From the NCBI RefSeq assembly GCF_900104525.1, contig NZ_LT629711.1, forward strand, positions 1,488,001 through 1,552,000: a stretch of 64,000 nucleotides of DNA. Direction: 5' to 3'. Of the stretch, positions 10,038 to 21,796 are shown in pieces (the first letter of the stretch is position 1; the number at the start of each line of letters is the position of its first letter). The position numbers and the translations under genes are program-made. The notes beneath the pieces are model-generated. The model did not search any database. It saw only the letters and a program-made list of their open reading frames with translations, and was not told the origin of the DNA. This DNA is from Pedococcus dokdonensis. GTDB lineage: Bacteria; Actinomycetota; Actinomycetes; Actinomycetales; Dermatophilaceae.

Positions 10038-10062
10038 AGGGTATGCCGCGTGCCCGGCATAC
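10038..10062 (-). promoter_or_regulatory. leuL-leuA promoter region overlapping an octamer inverted pair
   Basis: On the minus strand TACCCT (10038-10043) lies six bases before the leader GTG. It overlaps GTATGCCG (10041-10048), which faces CGGCATAC (10055-10062) across a six-base loop. The pair is a perfect 8-bp inverted repeat of the octamer enriched across the window. Confidence 0.6.
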
Positions 10063-10122
10063 GTCCAACGTCCGAACCGCGCCGCCCACGATCCGGACGG
10101 TCAGGAAGCAGGCACAGGCGGG

Positions 10123-10128
10123 TAGGTT
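10123..10128 (+). promoter_or_regulatory. -10 hexamer of the 10135 gene, leaderless
   Basis: TAGGTT followed by six bases and then ATG 10135. Confidence 0.55.
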
Positions 10129-10134
10129 GCCGCC

Positions 10135-10914
10135 ATGATGATCCGACCGGACACCCTCGCCGCGATCAAGGCCGGCGACGTCGACCTCGCCTTCCGGCGC
10201 TGGGACCGGCCGAGGGTCGTCGTGGGCACCCGGCTGCGGACCCGGGTCGGGCTGCTCGAGGTGACCTCGGTGGACAAGGTCGCGGCCTCGCGCATCACTG
10301 CGCAGGAGGCACGGCGTGCGGGAGCGACATCGGTCGCCCAGCTGCGCCAGATGCTGGCCGCCAAGGCGGACAAGCCGGTGTGGCGGGTCGGGCTGCGGCA
10401 CGCGGGCGCCGACCCGCGCGAGCAGCTGCGGGCATCGGTGCCAGAGCCTGCGGAGGTGGCCACCATCGTCGAGCGCCTCGACCGGCTCGACCGCGCGTCG
10501 GCGATCGGACCCTGGACGCGAGCCACCCTGGCCATCATCGACCGGTCCCCCACGGTCCGCGCCCCCGAGCTCGCCGCCGAGCTCGGCCGCGATACCCCGA
10601 GCTTCAAGCGCGACGTGCGCAAGCTGAAGGAGCTGGGGCTGACCGAGTCGCTCGACATCGGCTACCGCTTGTCGCCGCGTGGGGTGGCCGTCGTCGACGC
10701 AGAGTCGGGCAGCGCGCGGACCGACCGGCCGGTTGCACCGCAGGGCACGCCCCTGCCGCGGATCGGTGCGCCCGCGACGAGAGCCCTTCGTGCGCAAGGG
10801 ATCTGGACCCTCGAACAGGTCCGCGAGCGCGGTCTGGACGAGCTGGCGACCCTGCACGGCGTGGGGCCGGTCGCCCTGCGGTTCCTGCGCGAGGCGTTGG
10901 CCGACACCGACTGA
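10135..10914 (+). CDS. Unknown protein: PUA/ASCH-like, winged-helix-like and HhH-like parts
   Basis: A 259-residue protein I do not recognise as a named family. Residues 1-60 (AAIKAGDVDLAFRRWDRPRV through LLEVTSVDKV) look like an ASCH/PUA-type RNA-binding fold. Residues about 120-185 read like a winged helix, with a helix pair around APELAAELGRDTPSFKRDVR and then a strand region. Residues about 215-259 read like helix-hairpin-helix, ending in the LATLHGVGPVALRFL type of turn. The combination suggests a nucleic-acid-binding role; no catalytic motif is obvious. The start is fixed by TAGGTT six bases upstream. It converges on acdS, sharing a terminator hairpin. Confidence 0.8.
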   Translation: MMIRPDTLAAIKAGDVDLAFRRWDRPRVVVGTRLRTRVGLLEVTSVDKVAASRITAQEARRAGATSVAQLRQMLAAKADKPVWRVGLRHAGADPREQLRASVPEPAEVATIVERLDRLDRASAIGPWTRATLAIIDRSPTVRAPELAAELGRDTPSFKRDVRKLKELGLTESLDIGYRLSPRGVAVVDAESGSARTDRPVAPQGTPLPRIGAPATRALRAQGIWTLEQVRERGLDELATLHGVGPVALRFLREALADTD

Positions 10915-10965
10915 GTCGTGTGCCTCAGCGCGGGCCATGGACTCCGCTCAGGCACACGACCTCAG
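10911..10965. terminator. Bidirectional terminator hairpin overlapping both stop codons
   Basis: Arms 10915-10930 and 10945-10960 pair at 15 of 16 positions with a 14-base loop, and outer bases CTGA/TCAG extend the stem past one bulge. The stops of the 10135 gene and acdS both lie in the stem base. Confidence 0.75.
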
Positions 10966-11981
10966 TCGAAGATGCCCGAGTAGGCGTTGAGGGCAGGCTG
11001 GCCGCCGAGGTGGGCATAGAGGACCGTCGAGTCCTTGCCGATCTCCCCCGAGGTCACCAGGTCCACGAGGCCTGCCATCGACTTCCCCTCGTAGACCGGG
11101 TCGATGATCATGCCCTCGAGCCGGCCGCTGAGCCGGATCGCGTCGACCGTCGACTCGACGGGGATGCCGTAGAGGTCACCAGCCCACCCCTCGAGCACGG
11201 TCACCTCGTCATCGCGCAGCGACCGGTCGACGCCGATCAGGTCGGCGGTGCGCTGGGCGATCCGGCGCACCTGGACGCGGGTCTGGTCGATCGTGGCCGA
11301 GGCGTCGATCCCGAGCACCCGGCGCGGTCGACCACCGGCGTCCTCGAGGGCGGCGAAGCCGGCGATCATGCCGGCGTGCGTCGACCCCGTCACCGTGCAG
11401 ACCACGATGGTGTCGAAGAAGACGCCGAGCTCGCGTTCCTGCTCGACCACCTCATAGGCCCAGTTCGCGAACCCGAGACCGCCGAGCCGGTGCTCGGACG
11501 CCCCCGCCGGGATGCCGTAGGGCTTGCCGCCGGACTCCTCGACCTCGCGCAGCGCGTCCTGCCAGGACGTGCGGATGCCGATGTCGAAGCCGTGCGGGTC
11601 GAGTCGCGCGTCGGCGCCCATGATCCGCGAGAGCAGGATGTTGCCGACCTTGTCGTTGACCGGGTCGTCCCAGTCGACCCACTTCTCCTGCACCAGCCGG
11701 CACTTCAGCCCGAGGTGGGCTGCGACGGCGGCAACCTGGCGGGTGTGGTTCGACTGGTAGCCGCCGATCGACACGAGGGTGTCGGCGCCCGCGGCGAGGG
11801 CGTCCGGCACGATGTACTCGAGCTTGCGGGTCTTGTTGCCCCCGAAGGCCAGACCGCTGTTGCAGTCCTCGCGCTTGGCCCAGACCTCGGCGCCGCCGAG
11901 GTGTGCGGTGAGCCGCGCCAGCCGGTGCACCGGACTGGGGCCGAAGGTGAGCGGGTAGCGGTCGAAGTCGTGGATCGACAT
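10962..11981 (-). CDS. acdS: 1-aminocyclopropane-1-carboxylate deaminase
   Basis: A 339-residue PLP enzyme that splits ACC, the plant ethylene precursor, into ammonia and 2-oxobutyrate. It matches true AcdS closely, with [21 protein letters not shown] (PLP lysine in GGNKTRK) and [29 protein letters not shown] supplies the Tyr-Glu pair typical of ACC deaminase, and [15 protein letters not shown] the diagnostic Leu. These distinguish it from D-cysteine desulfhydrase relatives. It lies 33 bp downstream of a GntR/FCD regulator on the same strand, probably one operon. This points to plant association or use of ACC as nitrogen source. Confidence 0.92.
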   Translation of the reverse strand: MSIHDFDRYPLTFGPSPVHRLARLTAHLGGAEVWAKREDCNSGLAFGGNKTRKLEYIVPDALAAGADTLVSIGGYQSNHTRQVAAVAAHLGLKCRLVQEKWVDWDDPVNDKVGNILLSRIMGADARLDPHGFDIGIRTSWQDALREVEESGGKPYGIPAGASEHRLGGLGFANWAYEVVEQERELGVFFDTIVVCTVTGSTHAGMIAGFAALEDAGGRPRRVLGIDASATIDQTRVQVRRIAQRTADLIGVDRSLRDDEVTVLEGWAGDLYGIPVESTVDAIRLSGRLEGMIIDPVYEGKSMAGLVDLVTSGEIGKDSTVLYAHLGGQPALNAYSGIFD

Positions 11982-12014
11982 GCGGTTCTCCTGGTCTGCC
12001 TGGACGTCGTGGGG

Positions 12015-12668
12015 TCAGGTGTCGAGCAACGGCGCGAGGGTGTGCCAGGTGCGGGTGCTCACCGCGGCGGCACCCTCGGCGTCGCCGGCGGCGAGCCGGG
12101 TGATCAGCTCGTCGTGCAGCCGCACCGACGCTCGCCCACTGAGCGAGGAGAAGCGCAGGCGTTCCATCCGCCGCAGCACCGGGGTGAACTCACCGAGGAC
12201 CGTCGCCACCGCGGCGTTGCCGGCCGCCTCCACCGGTATGCCGTGCAGCTCGTCGTCCGCCGCGAGCGCGGTCTCCACGTCGCCGGCCCGCAGGGCCGCG
12301 GCGAAGCGGTCGTTGGCGGCGCGCATGGCATCCAGCGCCACGGCGTCCAGGACGGAGACCGCTGCCCGGACCGCCACCTCGTGCATCGCCGCGACGACGG
12401 CCTGTGCGTCGCGCACGGCTCGGGCGTCGACCCCCGCGACGGTGGTGGACCGCCCTGGACGAGCCACGACGAGTCCGGCCTGCTGGAGCCGCAGCAATGC
12501 TTCCCGGACGGGGGTGCGACTCACCCCGAGCCAGGCGGCAAGCTCCTGGTCGCGCAGCTGCTCGTTGGGCCCGAGGGTCCCGTCCACGATGGCGTCCCGG
12601 AGCCGGCCGTAGACGTCGTCACGCAGCAGGCTGCGGGTGGATGGGGGCGCAAGGCTCGGCACCGGCAT
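12015..12668 (-). CDS. GntR-family regulator with FCD domain
   Basis: A 217-residue FadR-subfamily regulator. The GntR winged helix is at about 12-80 (DDVYGRLRDAIVDG; LGVSRTPVREALLRLQQ), followed by an all-helical FCD ligand domain. It probably controls itself and acdS, which follows on the same strand, in response to ACC or a related acid; the ligand is inferred. A perfect 16-bp palindrome overlaps its start codon. The -10-like TATATT inside it would put the transcript start near codon 3 (GTG), so the true start may be two codons later than the annotated ATG. Confidence 0.9.
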   Translation of the reverse strand: MPVPSLAPPSTRSLLRDDVYGRLRDAIVDGTLGPNEQLRDQELAAWLGVSRTPVREALLRLQQAGLVVARPGRSTTVAGVDARAVRDAQAVVAAMHEVAVRAAVSVLDAVALDAMRAANDRFAAALRAGDVETALAADDELHGIPVEAAGNAAVATVLGEFTPVLRRMERLRFSSLSGRASVRLHDELITRLAAGDAEGAAAVSTRTWHTLAPLLDT

Positions 12669-12682
12669 GCAATATATTGCAT
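12667..12682. promoter_or_regulatory. Palindromic operator at the gntR start
   Basis: ATGCAATATATTGCAT is a perfect 16-bp palindrome, strikingly AT-rich here, covering the gntR start codon and a TATATT -10-like core. It is a likely GntR-type autoregulatory operator. Confidence 0.7.
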
Positions 12683-12700
12683 ATCAGTGCGGTTGCCTGG

Positions 12701-14017
12701 TCAACCCCTGCCCGCCTCGTGGACGCTGTCGAGCTCCTCGATCGTCGCAGTGCCGGACACCGGCGACCACAGCAGGAACAGCACCGACAGGGAGCCGCCG
12801 ATCGCCGCGACCACCATCGTCGGCCCCAGACCGATCCACTCGCCCACGAGACCGCCGAGCACGGCACCCACCGGGCGGATGCCGTAGTTGACGCTCGAGA
12901 ACGCGCCCGCGACCCGGCTGCGCACGCCGTCAGGGGTCACCGCGGTCATCAGGGCGTTGAGCGGGATGTCGAGCCACATCACGCCGAGCGCGGAGACGAA
13001 CTCCACGGCGGCCAGCACCCCAGCCCGCGACCAGGTCGGCCCGGCGGCCAGGGGCAGCAGGGCAAAGGGGGCGGAGAAGACGACCGCCCCGAGGGCGATG
13101 GTGCGGCCGAGGCCGACCCTGCGGGTCAGGCGCCCGGCGAGGACCGTGCCAAGCAGCCCGCCAGTGGCTCCGATCCCGAGCGCGAGGCCGATGACACCTG
13201 CCGAGAGGCCGAGCTCGCGGCTGGCGAACAGGATGAGCAGCGCGCCGGCCATCAGGTTGAACAGGTTGATCGTCGTGGCGCAGGCCAGCGAGGCGCGCAG
13301 GTAGCGGTCGCTGAGCACCAGCCCCATGCCGTCGCGGGCCCGGCGGAACAGGCCGGTCCCGTCGGGCGGGTCGACCGGCACGTCGCGCACCCTGACCCGG
13401 CCGATCAGCACGGCGGACACCGCGAAGGTGACGGCGTCGACCAGCATCGCGACGGGCGCCGTCACGGCCTGGATCAGGCCACCGGCGACCGCCGGACCGG
13501 CCACGAAGGAGGCCGACCGCGTGCCGCTGAGCAGGCTGTTGGCCTCGACGAACTGGTCGCGCCGCACGAGCGAGACGAAGAAGCTCGGATAGGACGTCTG
13601 GTAGAGCACCTGCCCAAGGCCGGCCACCAGGGCCACCGCGAACAACTGCGCCAGCGTGATCGCGCCGAGGAAGTGGGCCACCGGCAGCGTCAGGAGCACG
13701 ACGCACCGGAGCAGGTCCGCCACGACCAGGAGGCGGCGCTTGCGCTCGTGGTGGTCGACCCAGGTGCCGACCAGGAGCGAGAGGATGTTGGGCGCCCACA
13801 CCGCCGCGGTCAGCAGGCCCACGGTCGTGGCGCCGGCGTGCAGCATGGTGACGGCGATGAGCGGCAGGGCCAGCTCGGTGATCCGGTCGCCGAACTGGGA
13901 GATGCCCTGACCGACCCAGTAGGTCGCGAACCGGCGGTCGCGCCAGAGCGGGGTCTTCGGCGCCGTCAGCCCGGTGGTGTCCGGCGCGGCGGTGGCAGTC
14001 GCCTCGGGGTCGCTCAC
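12701..14017 (-). CDS. MFS efflux transporter
   Basis: A 438-residue major facilitator with 12 predicted membrane segments. The N-terminal pattern WRDRRFATYWVGQGISQFGDRI and the loop WVDHHERKRRLLVVADLLR are typical of the MFS_3/enterobactin-exporter-like drug efflux group. The start is GTG 14017, overlapping the upstream HTH gene stop by four bases, so the two are translationally coupled. Its substrate is unknown; the coupled regulator would be expected to sense it or a related toxic compound. Confidence 0.9.
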   Translation of the reverse strand: MSDPEATATAAPDTTGLTAPKTPLWRDRRFATYWVGQGISQFGDRITELALPLIAVTMLHAGATTVGLLTAAVWAPNILSLLVGTWVDHHERKRRLLVVADLLRCVVLLTLPVAHFLGAITLAQLFAVALVAGLGQVLYQTSYPSFFVSLVRRDQFVEANSLLSGTRSASFVAGPAVAGGLIQAVTAPVAMLVDAVTFAVSAVLIGRVRVRDVPVDPPDGTGLFRRARDGMGLVLSDRYLRASLACATTINLFNLMAGALLILFASRELGLSAGVIGLALGIGATGGLLGTVLAGRLTRRVGLGRTIALGAVVFSAPFALLPLAAGPTWSRAGVLAAVEFVSALGVMWLDIPLNALMTAVTPDGVRSRVAGAFSSVNYGIRPVGAVLGGLVGEWIGLGPTMVVAAIGGSLSVLFLLWSPVSGTATIEELDSVHEAGRG

Positions 14018-14652
14018 GACGACTCCTCCATCGACCCTGGGTCGGCCTCGGGCAGCACGTAGCGCAGCATCCGTACGTTGCGTGCTCCCGGCGTGTTCGT
14101 GCCGTCGGCCCGGCGGTCGGCCCGGCGCCGCACATAGGGAGCGAGCAGCTCCTCGATCGCGGCCTCGACCTCGGCCAGCTCGTCGGCGGTCGCCAGGAAG
14201 GTCGTGTTGGACAGGCCCGCGGAGCGGCGCCAGTCGTCCTCGAGCAGGGGCTCGGTGTCCCGCACCCACACCCTGGGCAGGTCCTGCGCCTGGTCGAAGA
14301 GCACGTGGGAGAGCAGGGTCGCGGCGTCGCGTCCGGCCTCGTCAGAGCTGGGCGTGAAGCGGAAGCCGGTGCCGGCGGCCTGCCACCAGCGCTGCCGCCC
14401 GTCGCCCATGACGTCGGCGTCGACGTCGGCGTCGGCGTCACGGACCAGCCCGTGCTCGGCGAGGTGGCGCAGGTGCCAGCTGGTCACCGACGGCGTCGCC
14501 CCGACCAGCGGGGCGAGGGCGGTGGCCGTGCTCGGCCCGAAGCCCTGGAGTCGGCTGAGGATGGCCAGGCGGACGGGATGGGCGAGGGCCCGCATGCCCC
14601 GGGGCGTGAGCTCGACATCCCCGTAGGGGTTGGTGTCCGGCCGGTCGACCAT
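14014..14652 (-). CDS. ArsR-type (HTH_20) regulator
   Basis: A 212-residue regulator. The winged helix occupies about 17-75 (RALAHPVRLAILSRLQ; TPSVTSWHLRHLAEHGLV). A longer C-terminal half follows, as in the larger HTH_20 regulators often paired with MFS pumps. GGAG sits five bases before the ATG, so this transcript has a leader. A tandem operator lies just upstream. It is co-transcribed with the MFS gene. There are no metal-binding cysteines, so it is not an arsenic sensor. Confidence 0.88.
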   Translation of the reverse strand: MVDRPDTNPYGDVELTPRGMRALAHPVRLAILSRLQGFGPSTATALAPLVGATPSVTSWHLRHLAEHGLVRDADADVDADVMGDGRQRWWQAAGTGFRFTPSSDEAGRDAATLLSHVLFDQAQDLPRVWVRDTEPLLEDDWRRSAGLSNTTFLATADELAEVEAAIEELLAPYVRRRADRRADGTNTPGARNVRMLRYVLPEADPGSMEESS

Positions 14653-14666
14653 CGTCGCTCCAAATC

Positions 14667-14698
14667 GTGAGAGAACTGTCTCGAGAGAACTCTCTCAC
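14667..14698. promoter_or_regulatory. Tandem palindromic operator upstream of the ArsR/MFS pair
   Basis: Two adjacent 14-bp units, GAGAGAACTGTCTC (14669-14682) and GAGAGAACTCTCTC (14683-14696), differ by one base. Each is a near-palindrome, and the block is bounded by GTGAGAGA and TCTCTCAC. This suits two regulator dimers bound side by side. Confidence 0.75.
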
Positions 14699-14765
14699 AT
14701 CTTGCTAGCACCGCCAACCGGGAAAACCGCGTGCGTCCCGACGCTGCTCCCGGCACGATTCCGGC

Positions 14766-15662
14766 ATGGACCTTCCCGACGGGCTGGTGGCCCGCCCCCT
14801 CTCCCCCACCGACGCGCGCGCCGTCTTCGAGGTGGTCGCCGCCGCCGAGGCCCACGACGTGGGCGAGGCGGCCATCGAGGTCGAGGACATCGAGGGCGAC
14901 TGGGCGCGCGGCAGCTTCGACCTGGCCACCGAGGCCATCGGCATCTGGGACGGCGACCGCCTGGCGGCCTCGGGCGAGGTCTTCAAGGGACGTCGGGCCG
15001 ACGCGTCGGTGCACCCCGACTACCGGGGCCGTGGCATCGGCACCTGGCTGGCCGACTGGCTCGAGGACTGCGCCCGGGCGCGCGGCTCCAAGCTCGTCGG
15101 CCAGACCGTGCCGGGCGACACCGACCCCGAGCGGTTCTTCCAGTCCCGGGGCTACCGCCTCGGCTGGACGTCCTGGGTCCTGCAGGTCCCCGCCGACCGC
15201 CCGATCGAGCCGCAGCCGCTCCCCGACGGCTACACGCTGCGGCAGTTCGCCGGACCGGCCGATGGCAGGGTCGCCTTCCAGCTCATCGAGGACGCCTTCA
15301 ACGAGTGGCCTGACCGCGACCCCTCGTCGTTCGAGGACTGGGCTCCGCGTGGGCCGCTTCGGCCGGGCTTCGAGCCGTGGCAGATCCGGTTCGTCGTCGA
15401 CGACCAGGGCACCGAGGTCGGGGTCTGCTACACGATCCTCGCCGGCCAGACCGGCTACGTCGACGCCATCGCGGTCCGAGCCGACCAGCGTGGGCTGGGT
15501 CTGGCTCGCGCCCTGCTGGTCGACGCCTTCGAGCGCGCGAGAGAGCACGGGGCCACGGTCAGCGAGCTGTCCACCGACTCCCGCACCGGCGCCCTCGGGC
15601 TCTACGAGCACGTGGGCATGCAGGTCACTCAGACCTGGCGGCACTGGATGACCGACCTCTGA
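14766..15662 (+). CDS. Tandem-GNAT acetyltransferase
   Basis: A 298-residue protein with two GNAT folds. The first (about 5-145) holds the acetyl-CoA loop PDYRGRGIGTWLADW; the second (about 155-298) holds ADQRGLGLARALLVDAF and SRTGALGLYEHVGM. Double-GNAT layout and length resemble mycothiol synthase MshD, but such proteins are common and I cannot assign the substrate. A weak CACGAT hexamer lies six bases before the ATG. It is a single gene, divergent from the ArsR/MFS pair. Confidence 0.85.
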   Translation: MDLPDGLVARPLSPTDARAVFEVVAAAEAHDVGEAAIEVEDIEGDWARGSFDLATEAIGIWDGDRLAASGEVFKGRRADASVHPDYRGRGIGTWLADWLEDCARARGSKLVGQTVPGDTDPERFFQSRGYRLGWTSWVLQVPADRPIEPQPLPDGYTLRQFAGPADGRVAFQLIEDAFNEWPDRDPSSFEDWAPRGPLRPGFEPWQIRFVVDDQGTEVGVCYTILAGQTGYVDAIAVRADQRGLGLARALLVDAFERAREHGATVSELSTDSRTGALGLYEHVGMQVTQTWRHWMTDL

Positions 15663-15780
15663 CCCAGCCCATCCCCCGCCCCGCCGCAGGTATCGGTCCA
15701 TCGGAACGAAACCTGCACCTCGCGCGAGGCAGCACCCCGGCCTACCCGCAGTAACGTGGGGAGCCCGAGGAAGGCGAGCC

Positions 15781-18791
<3,011 letters not shown>

Positions 18792-18799
18792 TCAGCGGC

Positions 18800-20626
18800 T
18801 CACGATGTGGCAGATCCTGCGCGGTCAGGGGCAGGTTCGGGGCCCTCGTCGGCGCTGGTGCCGTTCCCCGTGACGGTGGCCACCAGGTCGCCCACCCCCT
18901 CACCGGGGGCGGACTCCTCGAAGGCCAGCGTGAAGTCGTCACCGTGCTCGGTGACCCCGGCGACGATGGCCTGCTCGACCGCGGCCACGGCGTAGGCACG
19001 ACGGACGATGAGCGGGTCGCTGCTGAGGTCCTTCACCAGGGCGATCGCCAGGCCGATCATGACGACCAGGAACGGCAGGGCGGCCACGATGGTGATGTCC
19101 TGCAGCCCCGACAAGGCGTCCTCGCCACCGACCAGCAGCATCACCGCTGCCACGGCACCGGTGGCTGCGCCCCAGAAGATGACGGTCTTGCGGCTCGGGG
19201 CCAGCGTGCCACGCTCCGACAGGGTGCCCATCACGATGGACGCGGCATCCGCACCCGAGACGAAGAAGATGGCCACCAGCAGCATCACGACGACCGAGGT
19301 GATCGTCGACAGCGGCATCTCCTGGAGCAGCCCGAACAGTGACGCCTCGGCGCTGGCCGACCCCGCGAGGTCGGTGCCTGCGCGCTGCACGTCGATGCCG
19401 GCGCCACCGAAGATCGCGAACCACACCAGCGACACGACACTCGGCACCAGCAGCACGCCGGTGACGAACTGGCGGATGGTGCGACCCCGCGAGATGCGCG
19501 CGATGAACATGCCGACGAACGGCGTCCAGCTCACCCACCAGGCCCAGTAGAAGATCGTCCAGCCCGACAGCCACTCCTGCATCGCGTCGCCGCCGGCCGC
19601 GTCGGTGCGGGCCGACATCATCGCGAGGTCCTGGAAGTAGGAGCCCACGGCGGTCGGCACCAGGTCGAGGATGAAGACGGTCGGGCCCACGACGAAGACG
19701 AACAGGGCCAGGGCCAGGGCCAGCACCATGTTGACGTTGGACAGCCACTGGATCCCCTTCGCGACGCCCGAGACCGCCGAGAGGATGAAGCAGACGGTCA
19801 GGACCGTGATGATCCCGACGAGCACCGCGTTGCCGGCCTTGCCCAGGCCGGCGACGATCTCGAGGCCGGACCCGATCTGCAGGGCACCGAGGCCCAGCGA
19901 GGCGGCCGACCCGAAGAGCGTCGCGAAGATCGCCAGCATGTCGATGACGCGACCGGCCGGCCCGGCTGCCCGGCGCTCGCCCAGCAGGGGCGCGAAGGCG
20001 GAGCTGATCAGCAGCGAGCGGCCGCGCCGGAAGACGCCATAGGCGACCGCGAGGCCGACCACCGCGTAGATCGCCCACGGGTGCAGGGTCCAGTGGAAGA
20101 GCGTCGTGGCCATCGCCGTCTGCACGGCCTGGGGGTTGCCGGCCGCGCCGGTGCCCGGCGGCGGCTCCACGAAGTGCGACAGGGGCTCCGAGACCCCGTA
20201 GAACATCAGGCCGATCCCCATGCCGGCCGAGAACATCATCGCGATCCACGAGACGGTCCGGAACTCGGGCTCCTCGTCGTCGCGGCCGAGCGGGATCCGC
20301 CCGAACTTGCCGGCGGCGAGCCAGATGACGAAGAGGACGAACCCGGACGCCACGAGGGAGAACAGCCAGCCCATGTTGTGCACGACCCACCCCAGGCCCG
20401 CGCTGGACGCCGAGCTCAGGCTCTTGGTGCTGAGGAAACCCCACAGCACGAAGGCGACGGCGATCGCGGCAGTGACACCGAAGACGACGGTGTCGAGCTT
20501 CTGCGGCTCGCCCGCGGGGTGCTCGTCGACCACGGGGTCGAGCGCCGGGTGGAGGGTCTCGAGGGCGTCGTGCTCTCCGGTTGCCTCGGCAGGGGCGGCC
20601 GGGCCGGTCTTGGTCAGTGTGCTCAC
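18800..20626 (-). CDS. BCCT-family betaine/carnitine/choline transporter
   Basis: A 608-residue secondary transporter with 12 membrane segments. Family marks are the GMGIGLMFYGVSEPL unwound helix, FHWTLHPWAIYA, and the WAWWVSWTPFVGMFIARIS tryptophan box. The glycine-rich M-G-I-G-L motif is that of sodium-coupled BetP-like glycine betaine carriers, so osmoprotectant uptake is likely. Hydrophilic N-terminal (about 45) and C-terminal (about 75) tails could carry osmosensing, as in BetP. The C-tail is acidic rather than basic, so osmosensing is uncertain. The start is GTG 20626. Confidence 0.93.
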   Translation of the reverse strand: MSTLTKTGPAAPAEATGEHDALETLHPALDPVVDEHPAGEPQKLDTVVFGVTAAIAVAFVLWGFLSTKSLSSASSAGLGWVVHNMGWLFSLVASGFVLFVIWLAAGKFGRIPLGRDDEEPEFRTVSWIAMMFSAGMGIGLMFYGVSEPLSHFVEPPPGTGAAGNPQAVQTAMATTLFHWTLHPWAIYAVVGLAVAYGVFRRGRSLLISSAFAPLLGERRAAGPAGRVIDMLAIFATLFGSAASLGLGALQIGSGLEIVAGLGKAGNAVLVGIITVLTVCFILSAVSGVAKGIQWLSNVNMVLALALALFVFVVGPTVFILDLVPTAVGSYFQDLAMMSARTDAAGGDAMQEWLSGWTIFYWAWWVSWTPFVGMFIARISRGRTIRQFVTGVLLVPSVVSLVWFAIFGGAGIDVQRAGTDLAGSASAEASLFGLLQEMPLSTITSVVVMLLVAIFFVSGADAASIVMGTLSERGTLAPSRKTVIFWGAATGAVAAVMLLVGGEDALSGLQDITIVAALPFLVVMIGLAIALVKDLSSDPLIVRRAYAVAAVEQAIVAGVTEHGDDFTLAFEESAPGEGVGDLVATVTGNGTSADEGPEPAPDRAGSATS

Positions 20627-20818
20627 AGGGTGTTGGCGCGTGCGGGCGCCGCTCCTTCGGGCTTCTCGTCAGTTGCGTAGCGAAACAGTCTCGATCGACC
20701 GTCCACAATGCCGAGAGCCTGCGCGTCAGCCAAATCGTGGGCACGTGTGATGCGTCACGTCACGCGAAAAGCGTTGCTACCACGGCGATTTCGGTATGCC
20801 GCGCTGCGGGCCGGGCGC

Positions 20819-21796
20819 TCAGAAGCCCAGGCGCTGCAGCTGCTTGGGGTCGCGCTGCCAGTCCTTGGCGATCTTCACGTGCAGGTCGAGGTAGACCTTC
20901 TGGCCGAGCAGCTCCTCGATGCCCCGCCGCGCGGTCGTGCCGACCTCGCGGAGCCGCGAGCCACCTCGACCGATGATGATCGCCTTCTGGGACGGGCGCT
21001 CGACGAAGACGTTGACGCGCACGTCGAGCAACGGGCTGCCCTCGGGGCGGTCCGGGCGCTGGACCATCTCCTCGACGACCACGGCGAGCGAGTGCGGCAG
21101 CTCGTCACGGACGCCCTCGAGGGCGGCCTCACGCACGAGCTCGGCGATCATCACGACATCGGGCTCGTCGGTCAGCTGGCCCTCGGGGTAGAGCGGACCG
21201 GGCGACGTCGGGAGGTAGCTGGCCAGCACCTCGGCGACGTCCTGGACCTGTCGGCCGTCGACGGCGGAACAGGGCACGATCGCGTCCCAGTCACCGAGCT
21301 GGTCGATCGCGATCAGGTGCTCGGCCAGCCGCTCGCGGTCGACCGCGTCGATCTTCGTGGCGATGGCGACCACCGGACGCCGCTTGCCCTGCTGGATCTC
21401 CTTCAGCTCTCGGGCGATGAACCCGTCACCAGGACCGATCCGCTGGTCGGCGGGCAGGCAGAACCCGATCACGTCGACCTCGAGCAGGGTCTCGCGCACG
21501 ACGTCGTTGAGCCGCTCCCCCAGCAGGGTCCGGGGCTTGTGCAGCCCTGGGGTGTCGACCAGCACGAGCTGCGAGGCCGGGGTCGTGACGATGCCTCGGA
21601 TCGTGTGGCGGGTGGTCTGCGGCTTGGACGAGGTGATCGCGACCTTCTGGCCCACCAGGGCGTTGGTCAGCGTCGACTTGCCGGCGTTGGGTCGGCCCAC
21701 GAGGCAGGCGAAGCCGGCCAGGTAGCGACCCTCGGCCGCCCCCGGACCCGCGTCCGCGGCATACCCGTCGGTGGGTCCGGAACCACTCGCAGTCAT
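20819..21796 (-). CDS. era: GTPase Era
   Basis: A 325-residue ribosome-assembly GTPase. G1 is GRPNAGKST (about 34-42), the switch I segment PQTTRHTIRG, G3 DTPGLHKP and the G4-like TKID. The C-terminal KH domain shows IIIGRGGSRLREVG and ends DWQRDPKQLQRLGF. It binds the 3' end of 16S rRNA during 30S maturation. The first 25 residues are a non-conserved Gly/Ala-rich extension, so a later start cannot be excluded. It overlaps the upstream CNNM gene by four bases in the phoH-ybeY-CNNM-era operon. Confidence 0.95.
   Translation of the reverse strand: MTASGSGPTDGYAADAGPGAAEGRYLAGFACLVGRPNAGKSTLTNALVGQKVAITSSKPQTTRHTIRGIVTTPASQLVLVDTPGLHKPRTLLGERLNDVVRETLLEVDVIGFCLPADQRIGPGDGFIARELKEIQQGKRRPVVAIATKIDAVDRERLAEHLIAIDQLGDWDAIVPCSAVDGRQVQDVAEVLASYLPTSPGPLYPEGQLTDEPDVVMIAELVREAALEGVRDELPHSLAVVVEEMVQRPDRPEGSPLLDVRVNVFVERPSQKAIIIGRGGSRLREVGTTARRGIEELLGQKVYLDLHVKIAKDWQRDPKQLQRLGF

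Noticed and set aside
10050..12887. 945-codon plus-strand open frame
   Set aside because: It lies over the 10135 gene in another frame and antisense to acdS and gntR, both with clear motifs.
20745..20775. CRP/GlxR site TGTGATGCGTCACG upstream of era
   Set aside because: Half-sites are at the wrong spacing (N4 rather than N6) and the site is at no recognisable promoter.
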